DNA of 64,000 bases from the NCBI RefSeq assembly GCF_013031245.1, contig NZ_WPZL01000008.1, positions 62,001 through 126,000 on the forward strand, given 5' to 3'. The notes beneath the pieces were generated by a model, which saw only the letters and a program-made list of their open reading frames with translations, was not told where the DNA came from and did not search any database. The translations under genes and the position numbers were made by a program. Positions 9,555 to 17,697 of this stretch are shown here, one piece after another (positions within the stretch are counted from its first letter, which is position 1; each line of letters starts with the position of its first letter). The DNA comes from Ruegeria lacuscaerulensis (GTDB taxonomy: Bacteria > Pseudomonadota > Alphaproteobacteria > Rhodobacterales > Rhodobacteraceae).

Positions 9555-10631
9555 GTGTCACAGAACTCACCCCGATTGAGCCTGCCTTTTCTGCAACCTT
9601 CTCAAGCCCAGAAACATGTCACCCATAACGAGGCACTGCGCCAGCTGGATATGATTGTTCAGTTAAGTGTAGCCTCGACAAACGCAATAAACCCACCCGC
9701 CGTACCGAACCAAGGCGAGATTCACGCATTGGGCGCATTCCCGACAGGTGATTGGACGGGACAGACCGGGATGCTTGCGGCGTGGCTGGACAACGCCTGG
9801 CATTTCATTGCGCCCGGCACCGGATGGCGCGCATGGGACGAAAGCGCCGGTCAGCTGAAAATTTGGGATGGCGGCACATGGATCGATCCTCCGGTTGCGA
9901 CTCAAAACCTGGATGGAGTGGGTGTAGCCACCGGGTACGACAGCACAAATCGCCTGTCCGTGCGGTCCCCGGCGACACTGCTTAGCCATGACGGAAACGG
10001 GCATCAATTAAAGATCAACAAGGCCAGTGCAGGCGACACCGCATCCCTGCTGTTTCAGTCCAACTGGACGGGACATGCTGAATTGGGACTGTCCGGAAAC
10101 ACCGGCTTATCCATCAAGGTCTCGCTCGACGGAGGCACATGGACCGAAGCGCTGAGTTTTGACCCCGCATCCGGAACCGCCAGTGGCGCCGCCGTTCAGG
10201 CCAGTGCCGACGACACGACGGCCGGTCGCCTGATGCGCGCGGACTACGGATACGGCCCGGGCAATCTGCTGGGAACCGTCGCCGAAAACGCAGGTACTCC
10301 GACGGGTGCAGTGATTGAACGTGGCACCACAGCCAATGGAGATTACGTCCGGTTTGCGGACGGAACGCAGATTTGTACTGCCACGTTACCGGCAATGGAC
10401 TGCACGGTTGCAGACGGTGCGTTATTCACCAGCAATTTGGCGTCCTGGGATTTTCCTATCGCCTTTGCGACCGGCACCACGGTCGCTGTCAGTGGAAGCG
10501 GCAGCATGACCAACCGTTTTGTTGGCTTTGACGCACCGACAGAGGCAACAGTAACGTTTAAGGTCCTGTCAATTTCAAACGATGCGACAATCATATCGCC
10601 AACGGCCACCGCAATTGGCCGCTGGTTCTGA
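9555..10631 (+). CDS. DUF2793 domain-containing protein
   Basis: A 358-residue protein whose first about 120 residues match the DUF2793 pattern: SPRLSLPFLQPSQAQKHVTHNEALRQLD in outline, then IHALGAFPTGDW, WLDNAWHFIAPGTGWRAW and LKIWDGGTW. The family is known from tail-fibre-like and surface-associated proteins of alphaproteobacteria; no enzyme activity is established. The middle is rich in Gly, Ser and Thr with short alternating beta-type segments, and the C-terminus (about 260-358) looks like a separate beta domain ending in GRWF. The GTG at 9555 is chosen because AGGAGGACG lies directly upstream, although an ATG-started frame begins 102 bases earlier. No signal peptide is visible. It sits among sugar-nucleotide genes, hinting at a surface role, but this is only context. 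Confidence 0.8.
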   Translation: MSQNSPRLSLPFLQPSQAQKHVTHNEALRQLDMIVQLSVASTNAINPPAVPNQGEIHALGAFPTGDWTGQTGMLAAWLDNAWHFIAPGTGWRAWDESAGQLKIWDGGTWIDPPVATQNLDGVGVATGYDSTNRLSVRSPATLLSHDGNGHQLKINKASAGDTASLLFQSNWTGHAELGLSGNTGLSIKVSLDGGTWTEALSFDPASGTASGAAVQASADDTTAGRLMRADYGYGPGNLLGTVAENAGTPTGAVIERGTTANGDYVRFADGTQICTATLPAMDCTVADGALFTSNLASWDFPIAFATGTTVAVSGSGSMTNRFVGFDAPTEATVTFKVLSISNDATIISPTATAIGRWF

Positions 10632-10638
10632 CCGGCCA

Positions 10639-10666
10639 AACCGCCCGGCCCTTTGATCGGGCGGTT
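10639..10666. terminator. Shared terminator between convergent genes
   Basis: AACCGCCCG (10639-10647) and CGGGCGGTT (10658-10666) form a perfect 9-bp stem that touches the stop codon of fcl on the minus strand and lies just after the DUF2793 stop. It can act in both directions. T-tracts are short on both sides. Confidence 0.6.
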
Positions 10667-11642
10667 ACTTGGCCCGCAGATCCGCGTCCGCCTGATCCAG
10701 GAACCATGCATAGGTTTCACGGATACCGTCTTCGAGCCCGATCCGCGCGCGCCATCCCATATCGGCCAGGCGGGATACATCCATCAGCTTGCGCATGGTG
10801 CCGTCCGGTTTGCTGACATCCTGCGTGATCCGCCCGGTAAACCCGGTGATCTTGGCCACCAGTGCAGCCAGTTCGGCGATCGAGATATCCTCACCGCAGC
10901 CCACATTGATATGGCTCAGCATCGGCTGGGTGTTTGCCTCATATACCTCGCGCGGCAGGTCGAGTACGTACAGAGAGGCCTCGGCCATGTCACCCACATG
11001 CAGGAATTCGCGGCGAGGTTTACCGGTGCCCCAGATCACGACTTCGTCCAGACCGTCGCGCTGCGCCTCGTGGAATCGGCGGATCAGAGCGGGCAGAACA
11101 TGGCTGTTTTCAGGGTGGAAGTTGTCACCCGGGCCATAAAGGTTGGTCGGCATGACCGAACGGTAATCGACCCCATGCTGACGATTATAGCTTTCACACA
11201 GCTTGATCCCGGCGATCTTGGCAACCGCATAAGGTTCATTGGTAGGCTCCAGGACGCCTGTCAGCAATGCGTCTTCTCGCATGGGTTGCGGGACGGCCCG
11301 AGGATAGATGCACGAGCTTCCCAACTGCAGCAGATGTTTGACCCCGGCAGCAAAGGACTGATGAATCACATTGCACTCGATCATCAGGTTTTCGTAAATG
11401 AAATCAGCCGGGTAAGTGTTGTTGGCGTGAATGCCGCCAACTTTGGCTGCGGCCAGAATGACCACATCCGGGCGCTCGGCCTGCATAAACCCTCGCACAG
11501 CTGCCTGATCGGTCAGATCCAGCTCGGAATGTGTACGGGAAATCAGCTCAAGCGCTTCACCCGCCGCCTGCCGGTCCTGTAGACGGCGCAGGATTGCACC
11601 GCCAACCATGCCGCGGTGACCCGCAACGTAGATTTTACGCAT
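10665..11642 (-). CDS. fcl: GDP-L-fucose synthase
   Basis: Epimerase/reductase that converts GDP-4-keto-6-deoxy-D-mannose to GDP-L-fucose with NADPH. The 325-residue short-chain dehydrogenase begins [13 protein letters not shown] (Rossmann GxxGxxG) and contains [11 protein letters not shown], the serine of LGSSCIYP, the catalytic pair in PYAVAKIAG (Tyr-x3-Lys) and the family end motif [16 protein letters not shown] at 11642 has GGAGG upstream. It follows gmd by only ten bases on the minus strand, so the two consecutive steps of GDP-fucose synthesis form an operon. Confidence 0.95.
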   Translation of the reverse strand: MRKIYVAGHRGMVGGAILRRLQDRQAAGEALELISRTHSELDLTDQAAVRGFMQAERPDVVILAAAKVGGIHANNTYPADFIYENLMIECNVIHQSFAAGVKHLLQLGSSCIYPRAVPQPMREDALLTGVLEPTNEPYAVAKIAGIKLCESYNRQHGVDYRSVMPTNLYGPGDNFHPENSHVLPALIRRFHEAQRDGLDEVVIWGTGKPRREFLHVGDMAEASLYVLDLPREVYEANTQPMLSHINVGCGEDISIAELAALVAKITGFTGRITQDVSKPDGTMRKLMDVSRLADMGWRARIGLEDGIRETYAWFLDQADADLRAK

Positions 11643-11652
11643 AGTGCCCTCC

Positions 11653-12777
11653 TCAGCCGTTTTCCAGGCTCACCGGCAATTCGTACCCGTGTTCTTTCAA
11701 CAGCGCATGGCGTTTCGCCGTTTTCAGGTCCTCGACAACCATCTCGGCGCACATTTCCTGCACGGTCAATTCAGGCACCCAACCTAGCTTGGTTTTGGCG
11801 TTCGATGGATCACCCAACAGTGTTTCAACTTCGGCCGGGCGGAAGTACTGCGGATCGATACGCATAACCACATCGCCGGGATTCAGTGCCGGAGCATTGT
11901 CGCCCTCAATGGATTTAACGGTCGCGATTTCATCCACGCCTTGGCCCGAGAATTCCAGCGTGACACCCAATTCGGCAGCAGACCATTCAATGAACTGACG
12001 AACCGAATATTGCACGCCCGTTGCGATTACAAAATCCTCGGGGTTGTCCTGTTGCAGCATCAGCCACTGCATCCGCACATAGTCTTTGGCATGACCCCAA
12101 TCCCGCAGACTGTCGATATTACCCATGTAAAGACAATCTTCGAGGCCCTGCGCAATATTCGCCAAACCTCGCGTGATCTTTCGCGTCACAAAGGTTTCGC
12201 CACGACGCGGGCTTTCGTGATTGAAGAGGATGCCATTACAGGCATACATCCCGTAGGCTTCGCGATAATTCACGGTGATCCAATAGGAATACAATTTGGC
12301 CACCGCATAGGGCGAACGTGGATAAAAGGGCGTCGTCTCACGCTGGGGCGTTTCCTGAACCAGACCATACAGTTCTGACGTAGAGGCCTGATAAAACCGT
12401 GTTTTCTTTTCCAGCCCCAGAAAGCGGATCGCTTCTAGTAGGCGCAGGGTACCGATCGCGTCTACATCGGCGGTGTACTCTGGCGACTCAAAACTAACGG
12501 CCACGTGGGACTGCGCGCCCAGGTTATAAACTTCGTCAGGCTGAACTTCCTGAATGATTCGCGTCAGGTTCGACGTGTCGCTCAGATCGCCATAATGCAA
12601 ATGCAGCTTTGGGTTTGGATCATGAGGATCCTGGTAGATATGATCGATCCGCTGGGTATTAAAGGAAGATGCACGTCGCTTAATCCCGTGCACCTCGTAA
12701 CCTTTTTCCAGCAGGAATTCGGCCAGGTAAGACCCATCCTGTCCTGTGATACCAGTAATCAACGCCTTTTTTGTCAT
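11653..12777 (-). CDS. gmd: GDP-mannose 4,6-dehydratase
   Basis: Converts GDP-D-mannose to GDP-4-keto-6-deoxy-D-mannose, the first committed step to GDP-fucose. The 374-residue protein has the extended-SDR start [18 protein letters not shown], the conserved [16 protein letters not shown] segment, the active-site region STSELYG and the Tyr-x3-Lys pair in [12 protein letters not shown]. The [13 protein letters not shown] block near the C-terminus is also typical. It is the promoter-proximal gene of the gmd-fcl operon and diverges from ugd. Confidence 0.95.
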   Translation of the reverse strand: MTKKALITGITGQDGSYLAEFLLEKGYEVHGIKRRASSFNTQRIDHIYQDPHDPNPKLHLHYGDLSDTSNLTRIIQEVQPDEVYNLGAQSHVAVSFESPEYTADVDAIGTLRLLEAIRFLGLEKKTRFYQASTSELYGLVQETPQRETTPFYPRSPYAVAKLYSYWITVNYREAYGMYACNGILFNHESPRRGETFVTRKITRGLANIAQGLEDCLYMGNIDSLRDWGHAKDYVRMQWLMLQQDNPEDFVIATGVQYSVRQFIEWSAAELGVTLEFSGQGVDEIATVKSIEGDNAPALNPGDVVMRIDPQYFRPAEVETLLGDPSNAKTKLGWVPELTVQEMCAEMVVEDLKTAKRHALLKEHGYELPVSLENG

Positions 12778-12934
12778 AGTATTTTCCCACGGAATTTTGT
12801 GCGCTTATTGTCTTCTCAAGACAACAAGATGTCCCGGAATGCAACCCAAGTCGCCGGACAGCCATTGAAACCGGCGGAACTTTCCTGAATGTATGAGTGC
12901 CAATGATGTTTATTGGTCGGAAGGGTTTCATAGA

Positions 12935-14239
12935 ATGCGTATTGCGATGATCGGAACAGGCTACGTTGGCCTGGTGTCCGGTGTATGTTTTTCCGATTTT
13001 GGACATGACGTGATCTGTGTCGACAAGGCCGATCGTAAGATAAAAACTCTGCAGGATGGTGAAGTCCCCATCTATGAACCGGGTCTGGATACCCTTATGG
13101 CCAAAAACGTGGCCGCAGGACGGTTGAGCTTTACCACCGATCTGGCTGCTGCGGTTGAAAACGCAGATGCGGTCTTTATCGCCGTTGGCACCCCCACCCG
13201 CCGTGGGGACGGACATGCCGACCTGACTTATGTGATGGCCGCCGCTGAAGAGATCGCTCAAGCAGTAACCGGCTATACAGTGATCATTACGAAATCTACT
13301 GTTCCGGTGGGAACCAACCGCAAAGTTCAAGAGGTCGTTGCCGCTGCAAATCCGATGGCGGATTTCGATGTGGCGTCAAACCCTGAATTCCTTCGCGAAG
13401 GCGCCGCCATTGACGATTTCATGCGCCCCGATCGGGTGGTTGTCGGCGTTGAAAGTGATCGGGCGGCCGATGTGATGGCCGAGATATACCGGCCACTTTA
13501 TCTGCGTGACTTTCCAATCTTGACCACAGATCTGGAAAGCGCCGAGATGATCAAATACGCCGCCAACGCATTTCTGGCGACCAAGATCACTTTTATCAAC
13601 GAAATTGCCGGCCTGTGCGAACGTGTCGGCGCTGACGTCAAGGAAGTGTCGCGCGGGATTGGTCTGGATGGCCGTATCGGCAACAAGTTCCTGCACGCAG
13701 GGCCGGGATATGGCGGCTCTTGCTTTCCGAAAGACACTGCAGCGCTTGCGCGGATCGGTCAGGAACATGCCTACCCAATGCAAATCACCGAAACCGTCAT
13801 TCGCGTGAATGACGAGGTCAAGAAACGGATGATCGAAAAAATTCGCGAAGCCTGCGATGATAGTTTTAACGGCAAAACCATTGCGGTCCTCGGCGTGACG
13901 TTCAAACCCAACACCGACGACATGCGCGACGCACCCTCGCTAACTATCGTTCCTGCTCTTATCGGGGGTGGAGCCAGCGTTCGTGTCGTCGACCCACAAG
14001 GCAAATCCGAAGGTGAAACCCTATTGCCGGGGGTCGAATGGCTCGACGATCCTTATGTTGCCGCGAAAGACGCAGACGCCGTTGTGTTACTGACGGAATG
14101 GAACGAGTTCCGGGCTCTGAATTTGACCGAGTTGGCAGGTGCGATGAATAACCCCCGCATGGTCGATTTGCGGAACATCTATTCTAAAAGCACGACCCTG
14201 AAATCGGGCTTTGACATTTACGTGGGCGTCGGGCGTTAA
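12935..14239 (+). CDS. ugd: UDP-glucose 6-dehydrogenase
   Basis: Oxidises UDP-glucose to UDP-glucuronate with two NAD+, supplying uronic acid for exopolysaccharide or lipid A. The 434-residue protein starts with the Rossmann motif IGTGYVGLVSGVCFSDFG and carries the catalytic cysteine Cys263 in GGSCFPKD, plus the conserved KYAANAFLATKITFINE helix and GVTFKPNTDDMRDAPS. ATG at 12935 gives the normal family N-terminus; an upstream ATG would add fourteen unrelated residues. Its substrate is made by the GalU protein encoded nearby. It is divergent from gmd across a 157-bp promoter region. Confidence 0.95.
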   Translation: MRIAMIGTGYVGLVSGVCFSDFGHDVICVDKADRKIKTLQDGEVPIYEPGLDTLMAKNVAAGRLSFTTDLAAAVENADAVFIAVGTPTRRGDGHADLTYVMAAAEEIAQAVTGYTVIITKSTVPVGTNRKVQEVVAAANPMADFDVASNPEFLREGAAIDDFMRPDRVVVGVESDRAADVMAEIYRPLYLRDFPILTTDLESAEMIKYAANAFLATKITFINEIAGLCERVGADVKEVSRGIGLDGRIGNKFLHAGPGYGGSCFPKDTAALARIGQEHAYPMQITETVIRVNDEVKKRMIEKIREACDDSFNGKTIAVLGVTFKPNTDDMRDAPSLTIVPALIGGGASVRVVDPQGKSEGETLLPGVEWLDDPYVAAKDADAVVLLTEWNEFRALNLTELAGAMNNPRMVDLRNIYSKSTTLKSGFDIYVGVGR

Positions 14240-14846
14240 ACACCCGGGTTTCTGTTTCGGGGGGCGAGGATCAGCGCCAGATCCCCGACCAATTTAAAGG
14301 GGCTGTCAGCGATGCCGTCAAAGCAGTTGGCCATTCCTTATAATGCTCAATCTGGAACGGGCGGCGTTCGGAAGCCAGCAGTGGTTTTCTCGCCGGCGGC
14401 GGCAAAACAATAGATCTCCGCCGAATTCAATCCGGAACTCTTCGACTTCGACAAATTGCGAACCTCGCTTGTTAAATATACATGCAAGTTAACTGTTCCC
14501 ACACCAATCTATACCGGATTGCCCATTTGGGCACAGCGGCTTTTATTTGCTGGGTTTTTGACATACCGCCTGCGATCTGGCGGTCCGCGCCGCAATACAT
14601 GGCGGTGGGGCGGGAAAATTTGGCCGGACTGGCAATTCCGATATACGCCTTGGCGTAGGGCAAAACCGAAGCGCGGCCAGCTTTCCATTCACAGGAACGT
14701 CGCCATCGGTCTGGACGGATGTCGGGTTTGTGACTGACCATGAGCGAAATGATGTCGCGAACGAATACAGTTGTCGTTTCTGATGAAGTCAGGAACGGCA
14801 ATTTGCGGGAGCATTCCCGAACAATCCACGAGTTGCAGGATTTATC
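14240..14846. other. Intergenic region, nothing recognised
   Basis: About 600 bases between ugd and the methyltransferase gene. Short open frames occur on both strands, but none resembles a known protein or has a good ribosome-binding site. No tRNA, hairpin terminator or repeat was recognised. It may contain the promoter of the following gene. Confidence 0.45.
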
Positions 14847-16367
14847 ATGCCACGCACCGCCCACCGACGCCGGGACCGTCGCAATTCGCATACATCAGAG
14901 CCTTCAACCATCACAGGCGTACGTCGCGAGATTCCTACCTATGACCTGATGCGCGCCGAAGGTCTGGAATTAATCGAGGCCCATTCGGAACGTTTGCTGA
15001 GCGAGATCGGCGTAAAGTTCATCGACGATCCCGAAGCCCTGCGCCTCTGGCGCGATGCAGGGGCGGACGTGGCAGGGGACCGGGTGCGCTTCCCGCCCGG
15101 TCTGTTGCATTCGCTACTCAAGACCGCGCCGAAACTCTTCCACCAGCACGCGCGCAACCCGGCGCGGACGATCGAGCTTGGCGGTAACAATGTGGTCTTT
15201 GCGCCCGCCTATGGTATGCCGTTCGTCAGCGACCTCGACAACGGGCGCCGATACGGGACCATCCGGGATTTCGAGAACCTGACCAAGCTGGTCTATGCCT
15301 CGCCCTGGCTGCACCATTCCGGGGGAACAACCTGCGAACCGACGGATCTGCCGGTGAACAAACGGCATCTGGACATGGTCTATGCCCACCTCAAATGGAG
15401 CGATAAACCGTTCATGGGCTCGGTGACCGCACCAGAACGTGCCGCCGACAGTATCGAGATGGCGCGTATCGTGTTTGGGCGTGACTTTGTTGAGAAAAAC
15501 TGCGTGATCATGGGCAACATCAACATGAATTCGCCCTTGGTGTTCGATCACGCTATGTCAGGGGCGATACGCACCTACGCTGCAGCTGGACAATGCCCCG
15601 TCATTGTGCCTTTCGTTCTGGGCGGCGCAACGGCGCCCGTGTCGATGATCGCAGCTGTGACGCAGGCGTATTCCGAGGTACTGGTGGGCTGCGCACTTGC
15701 GCAACTCGTCCGGCCCGGCGCGCCGGTGATCTTCGGTAATTTTGTCACCTCGGTAGATCTGAGATCCGGTTCACCTTCCTTCGGCACGCCTGAATCGGCG
15801 CTGGCATCCTATGTGGCCGGGCAACTGGCGCGGCGCGTTGGGCTGCCAGTCCGGTGTTCGGGTGCGTTTACCAGTTCAAAACTGCCGGATGCACAGGCGA
15901 TGATGGAAAGCGTGACCGCGTTGCACGCCTCAGTCCTGAGCGGGGCGAATTTCGTGCTGCAATCCGCGGGTTGGCTGGAGGGCGCGCTGACGCTGTCCTA
16001 CGAAAAGCTGGTCATGGATGCGGATTATCTGGGCGCTATGCACCGTTTTCTGAAAGGGCTGCCGGTCGAAGAGGACGCCTTTGCGATGGACGCTTTTTCC
16101 GAGGTCGGGCCGGGCGGGCATTTCTTTGGCTGCGCCCATACGATGAGAAACTACGAGACTGCGTTCTATGAGGCTGAACTGTCAGATACGCAAGCCTTCG
16201 AAACCTGGTCCGATCAGGGCGGCACAGATATGGCGAGACGCGCCAACAGGAAGTGGAAAGAGCAGCTCAGAACCTACGAGCCGCCGCTGCTGGACGAGGG
16301 AATAGATGACGGGTTGCGCGATTTCATGGCCCGAAAGAAAGAACAGCTTCCGGACAACTGGCACTGA
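14847..16367 (+). CDS. Trimethylamine methyltransferase (MttB) family protein, non-pyrrolysine
   Basis: A 506-residue MttB-superfamily protein. Characterised members transfer a methyl group from trimethylamine, glycine betaine, carnitine or proline betaine to a corrinoid protein. Family landmarks include LLSEIGVKFIDDPEALRLW near the start, RYGTIRDFENLTKLVY, the repeated NMNSPLVFD and PFVLGGATAPVSM blocks, and GPGGHFFGCAHTMRNY near the end. The frame is open throughout with no in-frame amber codon, so it is one of the many homologues lacking pyrrolysine. Substrate is unknown. AGGA about nine bases upstream supports ATG 14847. No corrinoid protein or reactivase gene is adjacent. The neighbours are a LysR regulator and a CoA-transferase. 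Confidence 0.85.
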   Translation: MPRTAHRRRDRRNSHTSEPSTITGVRREIPTYDLMRAEGLELIEAHSERLLSEIGVKFIDDPEALRLWRDAGADVAGDRVRFPPGLLHSLLKTAPKLFHQHARNPARTIELGGNNVVFAPAYGMPFVSDLDNGRRYGTIRDFENLTKLVYASPWLHHSGGTTCEPTDLPVNKRHLDMVYAHLKWSDKPFMGSVTAPERAADSIEMARIVFGRDFVEKNCVIMGNINMNSPLVFDHAMSGAIRTYAAAGQCPVIVPFVLGGATAPVSMIAAVTQAYSEVLVGCALAQLVRPGAPVIFGNFVTSVDLRSGSPSFGTPESALASYVAGQLARRVGLPVRCSGAFTSSKLPDAQAMMESVTALHASVLSGANFVLQSAGWLEGALTLSYEKLVMDADYLGAMHRFLKGLPVEEDAFAMDAFSEVGPGGHFFGCAHTMRNYETAFYEAELSDTQAFETWSDQGGTDMARRANRKWKEQLRTYEPPLLDEGIDDGLRDFMARKKEQLPDNWH

Positions 16368-16674
16368 AATTCGAGGGAGTCGGGACCACATATGCGACTT
16401 AAGCAGTAATTCCGAACGGGTGGCCAGTTTCCGTTCGCCCACGCATGTCAATCTTGCGGATCGACATGTCTTTAGCATCGTTTCAGTTAACGTCGAGTCC
16501 CAAACCCAACCCCTGAATGCGTTGATGTAGCCTTCCTTATCAATTTGAGTGCCGACACAGGGCACCGAAGGATTTGGCGTCGATCCTCACCCTTCCCGGC
16601 GATTGCGCCGCATGGCGTGGGCGATAGTCGGACATTGCGGATCCAGGAAGGTACATGCAGGCCACACCGCCATC
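16368..16674. other. Intergenic region between convergent genes
   Basis: About 300 bases between the ends of the methyltransferase and LysR genes. No gene, strong hairpin or repeat was recognised. Confidence 0.45.
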
Positions 16675-17586
16675 CTAAACGGACACAGCGCGCTGAAACC
16701 AGCGTAGCATTCGCCCGAGAGTACCATTTTCGTTGCGAACTGGGCGATGCTGCAGATAGTAAGACACCTCTCGGTCCGAGACGGATGGCCCAAGGCGCAA
16801 AACCTCGCAGTTGGCCAGCGACTGGTCGACAAGTCCACGCCAGCCGAGACCGATGCCCTCTCCGCGCCGGACGGATTGCAACAGGAATGGATAGGCATCG
16901 AAGGCCGTGAAGTTTCCGAAGGAAGGCCGCTCAAGCCGTGCATGGGTAAACCACTTGTCCCACGTCATAAAGCCCGACTCTCCGACGTCGAAATGTAGAA
17001 ACAATTCAGGGGGAACTCTGGAAATGCACTCTTTCGCTTCGGGGTGGGCCGCAAGAAAGTCAGGGCTACAGATGGGAAAGGTTTCTGACCGGATCAACGG
17101 AAAACAGGGGCGATCAGACAAGCGCGACGGGTCCCAGACCACCGCGGCGTCCAACCGGCTAAGGTCGATATCCCCCAACTGGTCGGTCGTCACGACACGC
17201 ACACGTCCATCGCCCAGATGGCGCCGCAGATCGGAAAAGCGCGGCATCAGCCACTGGTCTGCAAAGCCGAACGTGCAGGCCAGCGTGACCTCTTTCCGGT
17301 CGCGCGGGGCAGAGATATCCGTCCAGGCCAGATCCACATGCCCAAATCCCAGCGCGATGGCGTCGGCCAGTCGGATCGCGTTGGCCGTGGGTGTGATCTG
17401 GTTGTTGTTTCGCTCGAACAGGGGCTGTCCAAGCCTGTCTTCCAGCGTCGTGATGTGCCGGGAAACTGCTGGCTGGCTCAACCCCAGTTCATCCGCCGCG
17501 CGCGACAGGCTGGAGTGACGCACCGCCACTTCGAGAACCAGCAAGGCATTCAGCGATCCGGATGACGGCCGTATCAATCTCTCCAT
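16675..17586 (-). CDS. LysR family transcriptional regulator
   Basis: A 303-residue regulator with an N-terminal winged helix-turn-helix (SLNALLVLEVAVRHSSLSRAADELGLSQPAVSRHITTLE in outline, residues about 11-50) and a C-terminal periplasmic-binding-like effector domain beginning about residue 95. The style (FNALxxLExxxRxxS, then FERNNNQI) is that of the GcvA-like subgroup. It is divergent from the CoA-transferase gene and convergent with the methyltransferase gene, so it probably controls one or both. The likely inducer cannot be inferred. An interrupted CTCTC/GAGAG inverted pair overlaps its start codon. Confidence 0.9.
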   Translation of the reverse strand: MERLIRPSSGSLNALLVLEVAVRHSSLSRAADELGLSQPAVSRHITTLEDRLGQPLFERNNNQITPTANAIRLADAIALGFGHVDLAWTDISAPRDRKEVTLACTFGFADQWLMPRFSDLRRHLGDGRVRVVTTDQLGDIDLSRLDAAVVWDPSRLSDRPCFPLIRSETFPICSPDFLAAHPEAKECISRVPPELFLHFDVGESGFMTWDKWFTHARLERPSFGNFTAFDAYPFLLQSVRRGEGIGLGWRGLVDQSLANCEVLRLGPSVSDREVSYYLQHRPVRNENGTLGRMLRWFQRAVSV

Positions 17587-17603
17587 AACAAATTATTAGA
17601 GAG
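17579..17603. promoter_or_regulatory. Possible LysR operator in the divergent promoter
   Basis: CTCTC (17579-17583) and GAGAG (17599-17603) form an inverted pair around an AT-rich core that includes the LysR start codon. LysR proteins commonly bind interrupted dyads in such divergent regions. The arms are short, so the call is tentative. Confidence 0.25.
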
Positions 17604-17697
17604 CGCATCAGATTTAGGCCAGTGTCCATTTTTAATTGTTGAGCGTAAGTTCCGCAGAAGCGAAGCGCCCATACAGAAAAATTAGTGCAGGTGTGAC

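Noticed and set aside
10653..11582. A 309-codon plus-strand frame over fcl
   Set aside because: It is the antisense of a GDP-fucose synthase with intact motifs.
14456..14891. Possible small genes in the ugd-methyltransferase gap
   Set aside because: There are frames on both strands without ribosome-binding sites or recognisable similarity; the minus one also runs into the methyltransferase gene.
14847..16367. Pyrrolysine-containing trimethylamine methyltransferase
   Set aside because: The frame has no internal amber codon and no pyl genes are seen, so it is a non-pyrrolysine homologue.
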